This document shows, in pieces, positions 18,336 to 26,497 of a stretch of 64,000 bases of DNA. The position numbers and the translations under genes are program-made. Numbering within the stretch: position 1 is the first letter of the stretch; each line of letters begins with the position of its first letter. This DNA is from Allobosea sp. CRIB-10 (GTDB lineage: Bacteria; Pseudomonadota; Alphaproteobacteria; Rhizobiales; Beijerinckiaceae). The stretch covers positions 397,360-461,359 of the forward strand of contig NZ_FOKP01000002.1 of NCBI RefSeq assembly GCF_900112185.1, given 5' to 3'. Under the pieces are notes generated by a model. The model saw only the letters and a list, made by a program, of their open reading frames with translations. It did not search any database and was not told where the DNA came from.

Positions 18336-18869
18336 GAAGGCCTCGACTGACGAGAGGGCGCAGCGAGGCGCGCGCCGTCATGGGACGACGTTCCGGCACG
18401 GTTGGCCGGGGCGCTGGTGCTGCTGGAAGCGATGAATTCTGCGGTCAGACCGCAGGGCCAAGGATCAGAAGCATCGCAGCAGACTGCCGGATTGCCCCAA
18501 AATCGAACTTTCTGCACGATTTCATCTGCGTGTCTCCGTGCTCGGAGCCCACGATTGCATCGTGGTGCTTTTAGCATTGTTGACGCGGCGCAAGCTGCTC
18601 CAGCAAATCCCGCGACCGAACGCAGTCATCAACGTTCGATACTGACATTCTTCCTGCGGAAATCATGCAGGGTCAATGAAATGTCTTTTCAAAGATGCGC
18701 CCAGTCGGAGGCGGAAGCGCTCGCCCTTTGCCGCCGGCACGGCAGGTTTCTGCTCCGGCAGCGGCAGCATCGTTCTCGACGCGAACCAGCACGTTGTCCC
18801 CACGTTTGTCCGCAGCGGCTGCCTCGTGGGGTTACAATATCCCTCCAGGCCCCGTCAGCGGAGGCGATC
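18336..18869. promoter_or_regulatory. 534-bp divergent intergenic region with two palindromes
   Basis: No convincing gene is seen between the flavin reductase start (18335) and the methyltransferase start (18870). Two palindromes stand out. CTGCGGTC-A-GACCGCAG lies at 18439-18455, about 104 bp upstream of the flavin reductase operon. CCACGAT-TGC-ATCGTGG lies at 18549-18565. Either could be an operator for the monooxygenase-transporter unit, which has no regulator gene next to it. A ribosome binding site (GGAGG, 18860-18864) precedes the methyltransferase. Confidence 0.45.
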
Positions 18870-19562
18870 ATGCCCGAAGCCACCGACTACATCTGCGCCC
18901 GCCAGATGATGGTCGAGCAGCAACTGGTCGCCCGCGGCATTCGCCACGAGCGGGTGCTCGACGCGATGCGAGAGGTGCCGCGCGAGGCCTTCATCGCAGC
19001 CAATCTCGCGGAATTCGCCTATCACGACAGTCCGCTCCCAATCGGCGAGGAGCAGACGATCTCACAACCCTATGTCGTCGCCCTGATGCTGGAAGCGGCT
19101 GCGATCGCTGCGCAGAACAAGGTGCTCGAAATCGGCGCCGGCTCGGGCTATGTCGCGGCGCTCCTTAGTCGCATGGCGCGCAAGGTCTACGCGATCGAGC
19201 GCCACTCTGGATTGGCGAAAGAGGCAACGAAGAGGCTGCAGCAGCTCGGCTACCACAACGCCGAGATCCTTTGCGCCGACGGCACAGCAGGTTTGCCCGT
19301 GGCGGCGCCGTTCGACGCGATCATCGTCTCTGCCGGCAGCCCCGACATCCCCGAAACCCTGAAGCGACAGCTCGCCATCGGCGGGCGTCTGGTCATCCCG
19401 GTGGGGCTCAGCGAGCACGGCCAGATGCTGATCAGGCTGACCCGACAGGCCGAGGACGCTTTCGAGAGTGAACGCCTCGTGCCGGTCAGCTTCGTGCCGC
19501 TGATCGGCCGCTATGGCTGGGCAGCAGGACGCGAAGGATCGCCGGACAGGGGCGACATCTAG
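18870..19562 (+). CDS. Protein-L-isoaspartate O-methyltransferase
   Basis: The 230-residue enzyme is a SAM-dependent repair methyltransferase for isoaspartyl residues. It shows the N-terminal ARQMMVEQQLVARGI, the PCMT signature PREAFI..LAEFAYHDSPLPIGEEQTISQPY (core PIGEEQTISQPY), the SAM-binding VLEIGAGSGYVAALL and the post-motif IIVSAG. The ATG at 18870 is chosen because GGAGG lies 6 bp upstream and the family's N-terminus begins there; the frame is open further upstream without homology. Confidence 0.92.
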   Translation: MPEATDYICARQMMVEQQLVARGIRHERVLDAMREVPREAFIAANLAEFAYHDSPLPIGEEQTISQPYVVALMLEAAAIAAQNKVLEIGAGSGYVAALLSRMARKVYAIERHSGLAKEATKRLQQLGYHNAEILCADGTAGLPVAAPFDAIIVSAGSPDIPETLKRQLAIGGRLVIPVGLSEHGQMLIRLTRQAEDAFESERLVPVSFVPLIGRYGWAAGREGSPDRGDI

Positions 19563-19643
19563 TCTCGGCCTCTCATGACGATGGCGCGCCGCGATGCCAG
19601 GCTCGCCGTGAGCATCTGCTGGACAGCTCCCGAAAGTCGCCGG

Positions 19644-19671
19644 TTGACAGTTTTGCAATCGATTACATAAT
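19644..19671 (+). promoter_or_regulatory. Promoter with overlapping LacI-type operator
   Basis: TTGACA (19644-19649) and CATAAT (19666-19671) form a near-consensus sigma-70 promoter with a 16-bp spacer. Inside the spacer is TGCAATCGATTACA (19654-19667), palindromic except at one pair and with the central CG typical of LacI-family operators. The last gene of the operon encodes a LacI-family repressor, so autoregulation is likely. Confidence 0.7.
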
Positions 19672-19723
19672 CACTTTCGAAGCGGCTCCGCAGAATGAGC
19701 CGCCCAAGGGAGGAGTACTGATC

Positions 19724-19789
19724 ATGCGCATCAGCATCGTCGATTCATCGGCTTTTTCCGGCAGCGTGACCGCGCTGCGGCTGCGCTGA
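19724..19789 (+). CDS. Short upstream ORF, 21 codons
   Basis: A 21-codon frame starts at the ATG at 19724, nine bases after a strong GGGAGGAG (19708-19715 region), and stops at 19787-19789. The epimerase gene starts 20 bp later in another frame. The peptide begins MRISIVDSSAFSG and matches nothing I recognise. It may be a leader peptide or a translational-coupling element. The strong ribosome binding site here contrasts with the weak one before the epimerase. Confidence 0.4.
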   Translation: MRISIVDSSAFSGSVTALRLR

Positions 19790-19809
19790 GCGCCGTAAAG
19801 GTCCGGGCC

Positions 19810-20667
19810 ATGGTCCAGATCGGCTTCAACCTGCTGACGGTCGGCGGCTTCATCGACGAGGCGCATCTGCCCTTGTGCGAGCGCATCCGCGAGATCGGCT
19901 ATGACGGGATCGAGATCCCGGTCTTCGAGGGTGATGTCGGCCAATATGAGAAGCTCGGCCGCCGCCTCGATGCGATCGGCCTGAAGCGCACCATCGTCAC
20001 CATCGTCGCCGAGGACAGCAATCCGCTCTCGCCCGATCCGGCCATCCGCGAGAGGGCGCGTGAGCGCCATCGCTGGGCGGTCGATTGTGCCGCAGCGCTC
20101 GGCGCGAGCGTCATCGCCGGCCCTTATCATTCGCCGGTCGGTGTCTTCACCGGCGAAGGCCCGCGCGAGGACGAGCTCGCTCATCTCGCCGAAGCCCTGC
20201 ATGCGATGGCGGATCATGCCGGCAAGGCCGGGATCGCGCTCTCGCTGGAGGCGATCAACCGCTTCGAATGCTACGTGCTGAACACGATGGAGGCCGCGTG
20301 CGCGCTGAAGGCGAAGGTGGCGCATCCGAACTTCGGCTACATGTACGACAGCTTCCACGCCAATATCGAGGAGCGCGATCCCGTCGGCGCCTACACGCGC
20401 CACGCCCCCGAGATCAACCACATCCATCTCTCGGAGAACGATCGCGGCATCGTCGGGCGTGGCCATGTGCCATGGGCGGAAACGTTCCGCGCCATCCGCG
20501 CCACCGGCTATGACGGCTGGCTGACGGTCGAGGCGTTCGGCCGGGCGCTGCCCTCGCTCGCCGCGGCGACGCGGGTCTGGCGCGACCTTTTCCCCGATCT
20601 CGACACGCTCCTCACCGAAAGCCACGACTTCATCCGGAGCGGCTGGGCGCAGGCGGGTGCCCCATGA
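19810..20667 (+). CDS. D-psicose/D-tagatose 3-epimerase-like sugar epimerase
   Basis: The 285-residue TIM-barrel protein starts VQIGFNLLTV, like known ketohexose 3-epimerases, and contains GYDGIEIPVFEGD. The expected Mn2+ ligands are present at Glu147 (SLEAIN), Asp180 (YDSFH), His206 (HIHLSEN) and Glu241 (TVEAFG), with Glu153 and Arg212 for substrate contact. All are displaced by exactly five residues from the ligands I recall for Agrobacterium D-psicose epimerase (152, 185, 211, 246; 158, 217). It likely interconverts a ketose imported by the adjacent ribose-type transporter. The hydroxypyruvate isomerase-like annotation is the main alternative. Confidence 0.85.
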   Translation: MVQIGFNLLTVGGFIDEAHLPLCERIREIGYDGIEIPVFEGDVGQYEKLGRRLDAIGLKRTIVTIVAEDSNPLSPDPAIRERARERHRWAVDCAAALGASVIAGPYHSPVGVFTGEGPREDELAHLAEALHAMADHAGKAGIALSLEAINRFECYVLNTMEAACALKAKVAHPNFGYMYDSFHANIEERDPVGAYTRHAPEINHIHLSENDRGIVGRGHVPWAETFRAIRATGYDGWLTVEAFGRALPSLAAATRVWRDLFPDLDTLLTESHDFIRSGWAQAGAP

Positions 20668-22178
20668 GCACCGGCACGCCGATCCTTTCGATGCGCGGCA
20701 TCGGCAAGAGCTTCACCGGCGTGCGGGCGCTCGACGATGTCAGCCTCGATTGCCAGGCCGGCGAGGTCCACGCCATCTGCGGCGAGAACGGCGCCGGCAA
20801 GTCCACCCTGATGAAGGTGCTCGGCGGTGTCTACCGTCCCGACGAAGGCGAAATCCTGCTTGGCGGGCAGCCCGTGGCGTTCCGGCATCCGGTCGAGGCG
20901 CGCCGGGCCGGGATCAGCATCATCCACCAGGAGCTCAGCCTGCTGCCCGAGCGCAGCGTCGCCGACAACATCTTCCTCGGCCTTGAGCCTACCCGTGGCG
21001 GCCTGCTCGACCGCGCTGGGATGGAGGACGGCGCACGCCAGCTGCTGGAACGCGTCGGCGCCAGGGTACACCCGGCTACGCTGGTGAAGTCGCTGTCGAT
21101 CGCCGAGCAGCAGCTGGTCGAGATCGCCAAGGCGCTGGCGCTCGATGCCCGCATCATCGTCATGGACGAGCCGACCGCGGCACTCGACGAGCGCGACGCC
21201 GGCCGATTGCTTGAGCTTGTCGGGACGCTCAGGCGCGAGGGCGCAGCGATCCTCTACATCTCCCATCGCATGGCCGAATTGAAAGCGATCGCCGACCGCA
21301 TCACCGTGCTGAAGGACGGCAAGCTGGTCGCGACGCAGCCTGCCGCTGCGCTGACGCCGGCGATGATCGTCCGGCTGATGGTCGGGCGCGACCTCGCCGA
21401 CTTCTTTCCGCCTCCGGGTGATCAGGCGAAGCTTGGCCCGGTCGTCCTGTCGGTGAAGAATGCCGGCAACGCCATCCTCTCCGACATCGCGCTCGACCTG
21501 CGGGCCGGCGAGATCGTCGGCGTTGCCGGGCTCGAAGGCTCCGGCAAGGGCGCGCTCGGCCGCGCCCTCTTCGGTGACGAGCCCTTTACGCGCGGCACCG
21601 CCGTCGTCGATGGGCAGGACGGGCTGATCTCATCGCCGCGGGCCGCCATCGCCGCCGGCATCGGCTTCCTCTCCGACGACCGCAAGAAGGAGGGCATCGC
21701 CCCGCAGCAATCGCTGCGCGACAATGTCCTGATGACCCTGCGCGCCTTCGCCCGGCGCCTGTTGCCGCCGGGTTCCGGAGACATGGCGCGCGCCGCCGCC
21801 GACCGGCAATTGACCGAGGTCGATGTCAGGGCCGCCGGCTTCGCGCAGGAGATCCGCGAACTCTCCGGCGGCAACCAGCAGAAGGTCGTGATCGGTCGCT
21901 GGCTGGCGCGCGACCCCAAGGTTCTGATCTTCCTGGAGCCGACCCGCGGCATCGACGTCGCCGCCAAGGCCGCAATCTACCAATTGATGCGCGGCCTCGC
22001 CGATCGCGGTCGCGCCATCCTGATGATCTCTTCCGATTTGCCGGAAATCATCGGCGTCAGCGACCGCATCCTCGTCATGCATGAGGGCCGCATCGCCGGC
22101 GAACTGAAGCGCGGCGCCAGCGAGGAAGACGTGATGCACCTCGCCCTCGGCACCGGCGCGACGGAGGCCGCGGCATGA
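20664..22178 (+). CDS. Sugar ABC transporter ATPase, two cassettes (RbsA-like)
   Basis: The 504-residue protein has two ATP-binding cassettes, as in RbsA/XylG. The first has Walker A GENGAGKS, signature LSIAEQQL and Walker B IIVMDEPTAALDERD. The second is degenerate at Walker A (GLEGSGKG), with signature LSGGNQQK and FLEPTRGIDVAAK. In the last the usual DEPTRG Asp is replaced by Leu-Glu (FLEPTRG), a common variant in second cassettes being DEPTRG. It overlaps the epimerase gene by 4 bp and the next permease by 4 bp. Confidence 0.94.
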   Translation: MSTGTPILSMRGIGKSFTGVRALDDVSLDCQAGEVHAICGENGAGKSTLMKVLGGVYRPDEGEILLGGQPVAFRHPVEARRAGISIIHQELSLLPERSVADNIFLGLEPTRGGLLDRAGMEDGARQLLERVGARVHPATLVKSLSIAEQQLVEIAKALALDARIIVMDEPTAALDERDAGRLLELVGTLRREGAAILYISHRMAELKAIADRITVLKDGKLVATQPAAALTPAMIVRLMVGRDLADFFPPPGDQAKLGPVVLSVKNAGNAILSDIALDLRAGEIVGVAGLEGSGKGALGRALFGDEPFTRGTAVVDGQDGLISSPRAAIAAGIGFLSDDRKKEGIAPQQSLRDNVLMTLRAFARRLLPPGSGDMARAAADRQLTEVDVRAAGFAQEIRELSGGNQQKVVIGRWLARDPKVLIFLEPTRGIDVAAKAAIYQLMRGLADRGRAILMISSDLPEIIGVSDRILVMHEGRIAGELKRGASEEDVMHLALGTGATEAAA

Positions 22179-23155
22179 GCGCCAGCGCCGACATCGCGAC
22201 CGCTCGGCCGGCACGCGACCTGCCGGTGGCGCCTTTGCTCTTCGCCGGCTCGCTCGCGCTCTATGTCGCGACAGCGCTCGCGACCGGGCAGCATGCCTAT
22301 CTCACCGGCGAGGGTTTCGTCGGCCTGACCCAGCGCATGGTCGCGCTCGGCATCGTCGCGCTCGGGCAGACGCTGGTGATCCTGGTCGGCTCGATCGACC
22401 TTTCGGTCGCCAATCTGATCAGCGTCTCGGCCGTCCTCGCCTCCTTCATCATGAAGGGCGAGCCGGTGATGATCGCCCCGGCCGTGCTGGCGGTGCTGGG
22501 GCTCTCGGCGGCGGTCGGGCTGGTCAACGGACTGATCATCGCCCGGCTCGACGTCAATCCGCTGATCGCGACGCTCGGCGTCGGGCTGATCCTGCAAGGG
22601 CTGCTTTCGGCGAGCTTCAGCAATTTCGCCGGCTCGGTCCCGGCAGCTTTCCAGGCCTTCGCCTATGGCCGGATAGGCCCCCTGCCCTGGTCGGTGCTGC
22701 TGCTGTTCGTGCTGGCCTTCGCGATCTGGCTGCTGTTGAGCCGCACGCGTTTCGGCGCCCATCTCTACGCCACCGGCGGCAATCGCGACGGCGCCCGCCT
22801 CGCCGGCATCCGCACCGAGCGCGTAATGATCGGCGCGCACGTCGTGTGCTCGTTGATGGCCGGGTTGACCGGGCTTTATCTCGCCAGCCGCCTGCGCGCC
22901 GGGGCGCCCTGGGTCGGCCGCGACGGCGTCTACGACCTTGAATCGATCGCCGTCGTGGTGATCGGCGGGACCTTGCTCGCCGGCGGGCGCGGCGGCGTCT
23001 GGGGCACGCTCGCCGGCGTCTTCCTGTTCGCCACGCTCGACGCCGTCTTCAACATGACCGGCATCGATGCCTTCCCGAAACAGGTTTTGCGCGGCGCCAT
23101 CGTCATCCTCGCCGTCGCGGTCTATGCAGTGCGCAGCAAGGGGCATGTCGCATGA
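22175..23155 (+). CDS. Sugar ABC transporter permease (RbsC-like)
   Basis: The 326-residue permease has eight to ten hydrophobic segments and RbsC-family landmarks: VALGQTLVILVGSIDLSVANLI (core GSIDLSV), GLVNGLIIARLDVNPLIATLG (core VNPLIATLG) and LYATGGNRDGARLAGIRTERV (core GGNRDGARLAGI). It overlaps both neighbours by 4 bp, so it is translationally coupled. It pairs with the next gene as a heterodimeric membrane channel. Confidence 0.93.
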   Translation: MSASADIATARPARDLPVAPLLFAGSLALYVATALATGQHAYLTGEGFVGLTQRMVALGIVALGQTLVILVGSIDLSVANLISVSAVLASFIMKGEPVMIAPAVLAVLGLSAAVGLVNGLIIARLDVNPLIATLGVGLILQGLLSASFSNFAGSVPAAFQAFAYGRIGPLPWSVLLLFVLAFAIWLLLSRTRFGAHLYATGGNRDGARLAGIRTERVMIGAHVVCSLMAGLTGLYLASRLRAGAPWVGRDGVYDLESIAVVVIGGTLLAGGRGGVWGTLAGVFLFATLDAVFNMTGIDAFPKQVLRGAIVILAVAVYAVRSKGHVA

Positions 23156-24135
23156 GCGCCGTAGCCGCCCGCTCCGGACCCTCGGCGGCATTGCGCTTCG
23201 CCCGCGGCATCAATGTCGGACTCGCCGTCTTCCTCGTGCTCTACGGCACGATCGGCGTGCTGCAGCCCGGCTATTTCGAGGTCGAGGGCTTCCTCAACTT
23301 CCTGCGCCGGGCGGCGCCGCTGATCATCCTCGCCTGCGGCCAGCTCTTCGTCATCGCCGGCGGCGGCTTCGATTTGTCGATGGGCTCGCTGGTGACGCTG
23401 ACCGTGCTCGGCGGCTCGATGCTGGCCGGCGGCAATCCCGACAACACCTGGTGGACGATAGGCGTGCTCTACCTGATCGGGCTCGGCGTCGGCCTCGTCA
23501 ACGGACTCGTCGTCACCCTGCTCAAGGTGCCCTCGATCATCGCGACGCTCGGCATGCTGCTCTCACTGAATGGCGCGGCGCTGATGTGGTCGGGCGGGGC
23601 GCCGCGCGGCTATCTGCCTGAGAATTTCCGGGCGCTCGGCCGCCTCGTCTACCGGGACGTTCCCCTGACCGGGATCATGCCGCTCTCGGTGCTCATCCTC
23701 ACCGGCTTCGTCGCACTTGCCGCCTGGCTGCTGCACGCAACCGTCTTCGGCCGGCAGGTGCTGGCGGTCGGCGACAATCCGCGCGCGGCCGAGCTTGCCG
23801 GCGTGCCGGTCGGCGCGACGCGAGTGCTGGTCTTCGTGATCTCGGGGCTGTCGGCAGTGACGGCCGGCATCCTGCTCGGCGGCTTCGCCGGGGTCTCGAC
23901 CGCGGTCGGCCAAGGGCTCGAGCTGCAGGCGATCGCCGCCTGCGTCATCGGCGGAGCGCAACTGCTCGGCGGACGCGCCAGCGTGACCGGCGCCGTCGCC
24001 GGCGCGCTCAGCCTGTTCGCCCTGTTCACCTTGCTCAACCTGATGGGCCTGCCGCAGCCGCTGCGCGAGACCGTGCAGGGCCTGATCCTGATCGCCGCGG
24101 TGGCGTCGAGCGCCTGGCGCATGCGGCGGGCGTAA
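23152..24135 (+). CDS. Sugar ABC transporter permease (RbsC-like), second subunit
   Basis: The 327-residue permease again shows the RbsC pattern: ACGQLFVIAGGGFDLSMGSLVTLT (core GGFDLSMGSL), VPSIIATLGMLLSLNG and AVGDNPRAAELAGVPV. The two permeases are clearly related but not recent duplicates. It is the last gene before a hairpin and the binding-protein gene. Confidence 0.93.
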   Translation: MSAVAARSGPSAALRFARGINVGLAVFLVLYGTIGVLQPGYFEVEGFLNFLRRAAPLIILACGQLFVIAGGGFDLSMGSLVTLTVLGGSMLAGGNPDNTWWTIGVLYLIGLGVGLVNGLVVTLLKVPSIIATLGMLLSLNGAALMWSGGAPRGYLPENFRALGRLVYRDVPLTGIMPLSVLILTGFVALAAWLLHATVFGRQVLAVGDNPRAAELAGVPVGATRVLVFVISGLSAVTAGILLGGFAGVSTAVGQGLELQAIAACVIGGAQLLGGRASVTGAVAGALSLFALFTLLNLMGLPQPLRETVQGLILIAAVASSAWRMRRA

Positions 24136-24144
24136 CGAGTTTTC

Positions 24145-24169
24145 GGAGGCGCGTGATCCCACGCGCTCC
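24145..24169 (+). terminator. Intercistronic hairpin before the sugar-binding protein gene
   Basis: GCGCGTG (24149-24155) pairs with CACGCGC (24160-24166) around ATCC, and flanking GGA/TCC extends it. It sits in the 77-bp gap between the permease and the binding protein. There is no T-run, so it more likely acts in mRNA processing or stability than as a full stop. Confidence 0.45.
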
Positions 24170-24212
24170 GCCAGAGGCCGCCGGCAAGGCGGCGCGACAG
24201 AGGGAGGTGGAC

Positions 24213-25337
24213 ATGAAGACGCAGATTGGTTTGGCGGCGCTGCTGGCGGCACTGTCGACGGGCGCCATCGCCCAGAACTTCAACGACCCAGCCGAGTTTG
24301 AGCGGCAGAAGGCGCTACTGACGGTCGCCCCGCAAGGCCCCGAAGGCAAGCCCTGGGAGCAGAATCTCGGCGGCGAGAAGGTCGACACCGCCAAGTACAA
24401 GAAGCCCGGCCCCTACAAGCTCTGCTTCTCGAACGCCGGCGTGAACAATCCCTGGCGCGTCGTCGGCTTCACCAACATGCAGGCCGAGGTCGACGCCAAC
24501 AAGGCCGACATCGCCTCGTTCACCCATGCCGATGCCGAGGGCAAGGACGACAAGCAGATCTCGGACATCAACGCCTTCGTCAACAGCGGCCAATGCGACG
24601 CGCTGATCGTCTCGCCCAACACCACCGCGGCGCTGACGCCGGCGGTCGAGGCCGCCGCCAAGAAGCTGCCGGTCGTGGTCTTCGACCGCGGCGTCGACAG
24701 CAAGGCGCCGGTCACCTTCATCAACCCGATCGGCGGCTACGGCTTCGGGATCCAGGGCGCGAGCTTCATCGCCGAGAAGATCCCGGCCGGCGGCTCGGTG
24801 CTGGCGCTGCGCATCCTGCCCGGCGTCGACGTGCTGGAGAACCGCTGGGCCGCGGCCGAGCGCATCTTCAAGGAGAAGGGCATCAAGGTCGTCGGCGCCG
24901 AGTTCACCAATGGCGACAACGCCAAGACCAAGGCGATCGTCGAGGACTACATCAACCGCTTCGGCAAGATCGACGGCGTCTGGATGGATGCCGGCGCGAC
25001 CGCGGTCGCGGCGCTCGAGGCCTTCGAGGATGCCGGCAAGCCCTATCCGGTGATCAATGGCGAGGACCAGCAGGACTTCCTGCAGAAGTGGAAGAAGAAC
25101 AAGCTCACCGCGATCGCGCCGACCTATCCGACCTATCAGTGGCGCACCCCGGTGATCGCGGCGATCCGCATCCTCAAGGGCGAGCCGGTCGTTGGCCCGA
25201 CCTGGAAGCTGCCGCAGCCGGCGATCACGGCCGAGAACCTCGACAAGTTCGTCAACGACAAGATGCCGCCGCTGCATTACGCGCTCTGCGGCTGCGAGCA
25301 GATGGCGAACTATCCGGCCCGCTGGGGCGGCAAGTAA
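24213..25337 (+). CDS. Sugar ABC transporter substrate-binding protein (RbsB-like)
   Basis: The 374-residue periplasmic protein starts with a signal peptide (MKTQIGLAALLAALSTGAIA, cleaved near AIA-QNF). It has the peripla_BP_4 fold features: KLCFSNAGVNNPWR, QISDINAFVNSGQCDALIVSPNT (core DALIVSPNT), VVVFDRGVD and TNGDNAKTKAIVED. The ATG at 24213 follows a strong AGGGAGGTGG at 24201-24210. It delivers the sugar to the two RbsC-like permeases. Length is larger than E. coli RbsB, as in many ketose-binding relatives. Confidence 0.93.
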   Translation: MKTQIGLAALLAALSTGAIAQNFNDPAEFERQKALLTVAPQGPEGKPWEQNLGGEKVDTAKYKKPGPYKLCFSNAGVNNPWRVVGFTNMQAEVDANKADIASFTHADAEGKDDKQISDINAFVNSGQCDALIVSPNTTAALTPAVEAAAKKLPVVVFDRGVDSKAPVTFINPIGGYGFGIQGASFIAEKIPAGGSVLALRILPGVDVLENRWAAAERIFKEKGIKVVGAEFTNGDNAKTKAIVEDYINRFGKIDGVWMDAGATAVAALEAFEDAGKPYPVINGEDQQDFLQKWKKNKLTAIAPTYPTYQWRTPVIAAIRILKGEPVVGPTWKLPQPAITAENLDKFVNDKMPPLHYALCGCEQMANYPARWGGK

Positions 25338-25345
25338 CGAAAACG

Positions 25346-25370
25346 GGGCGCCCGCTCGACGCGGGCGCCC
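25346..25370 (+). terminator. Strong hairpin between binding protein and lacI-type gene
   Basis: GGGCGCCCGC (25346-25355) pairs perfectly with GCGGGCGCCC (25361-25370) around TCGAC. No T-tract follows. It would lower read-through into the regulator gene and protect the abundant binding-protein mRNA. Confidence 0.65.
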
Positions 25371-25399
25371 ACCCCTGCCCTATCGGCAGCGATTGCGGC

Positions 25400-26491
25400 A
25401 TGATGGGCACCCTGCCTCCTCCTGCCGATTCGCGGCCGTTTTCCAGATCACCAGCTTTGCAAGACTCACCCCTGCCCGCCCCGACCATCGCCGAAGTCGC
25501 ACGCCTAGCCGGCGTCTCGACCGCGACGGTGTCGCGCGCGCTGGCGATGCCGGAGAAGGTCAAGGCCCGGACCCGCGAGCGCGTGCTCGAAGCAGTCGCG
25601 GCGACCGGCTTCATCCCCAACGCCCAGGCGCGCAATCTGCGCCTGCAGGCGACGCGCACCGTGATACTGCTGGTACGCGACATCAGCAACCCGTTCTATC
25701 TGGAGATCTACAAGGGCGTCGAAGAAGCGGCGATCGACGCCGGCTACAAGGTCCTGATGGGCGATGCCCGCGACGATGACGAGCGCATCCTGCGCTATGT
25801 CGACATGGTCAGGGAGCGCCATGCCGACGGGCTGATCCTGATGGTCGGCCGCTTCCCCGAGGCCCTGGCCAACCGCAGCCACCTGCCACCGATCGTGATC
25901 GCGCTGGAGACGCTGCCGGGCCTCGATCTGCCGACGGTCCGCATCGACAACCACGCCGCGGCCCGCGCCGCCGTCGCCCATCTTGCACGGCTCGGCCATC
26001 GCCGCATCGCCCATATCGCCGGGCCGATGCCGGATCCGATGAGCCTCGACCGGCGCGACGGCTATCTCGCCGGCCTCGCCGACGCCGGCATTCCGGCCGA
26101 CCCCAGCCTCGTCGTCGAGGGCGATTTCGGCCTCGCCGCCGGCCGCGCCGCGATCCGCACGCTCGATTCCCGCGGCTGCAGCTATACCGCCATCTTCGCC
26201 GCCAGCGACCAGATGGCGGTCGGCGCGATGGGCGAACTGCGCGCCCGCGGCCGCAATGTCCCCGACGACGTCTCGGTCGTCGGCTTCGACGACATCGTGC
26301 TGGCCGAGGCGGTCGAGCCACAGCTCACCACCGTGCATCAGCCGCGCCGCGAGATCGGCCAGGCGGCGATGAAGCTGCTGATCGAGCAATTGTCGGGAGC
26401 CAGCGACCATCCCGACCTCGTCCTGCCGACGCGGCTGATCGAGCGTGCCTCGGCGGCCCCTTTGCCCAAGCGAACCGACCGGGCCGGGTAG
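25400..26491 (+). CDS. LacI-family transcriptional regulator
   Basis: The product is about 363 residues if it starts at the first of two adjacent ATG codons (25400, 25403). The helix-turn-helix is TIAEVARLAGVSTATVSRAL (about residues 29-48), followed by the hinge FIPNAQARNLR and a periplasmic-binding-protein-like sensor domain with ISNPFYLEIYKGVEEAA and the closing VSVVGFDDIVLAE. An N-terminal extension of about 25 residues before the HTH is unusual; a later start is possible. It closes the sugar operon and probably represses the promoter at 19644-19671. Confidence 0.93.
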   Translation: MMGTLPPPADSRPFSRSPALQDSPLPAPTIAEVARLAGVSTATVSRALAMPEKVKARTRERVLEAVAATGFIPNAQARNLRLQATRTVILLVRDISNPFYLEIYKGVEEAAIDAGYKVLMGDARDDDERILRYVDMVRERHADGLILMVGRFPEALANRSHLPPIVIALETLPGLDLPTVRIDNHAAARAAVAHLARLGHRRIAHIAGPMPDPMSLDRRDGYLAGLADAGIPADPSLVVEGDFGLAAGRAAIRTLDSRGCSYTAIFAASDQMAVGAMGELRARGRNVPDDVSVVGFDDIVLAEAVEPQLTTVHQPRREIGQAAMKLLIEQLSGASDHPDLVLPTRLIERASAAPLPKRTDRAG

Positions 26492-26497
26492 GCCGGC

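Noticed and set aside
18402..18869. N-terminal extension of the isoaspartyl methyltransferase
   Set aside because: The open frame continues upstream, but the family start and a GGAGG site coincide with the ATG at 18870, and the upstream codons show no family similarity.
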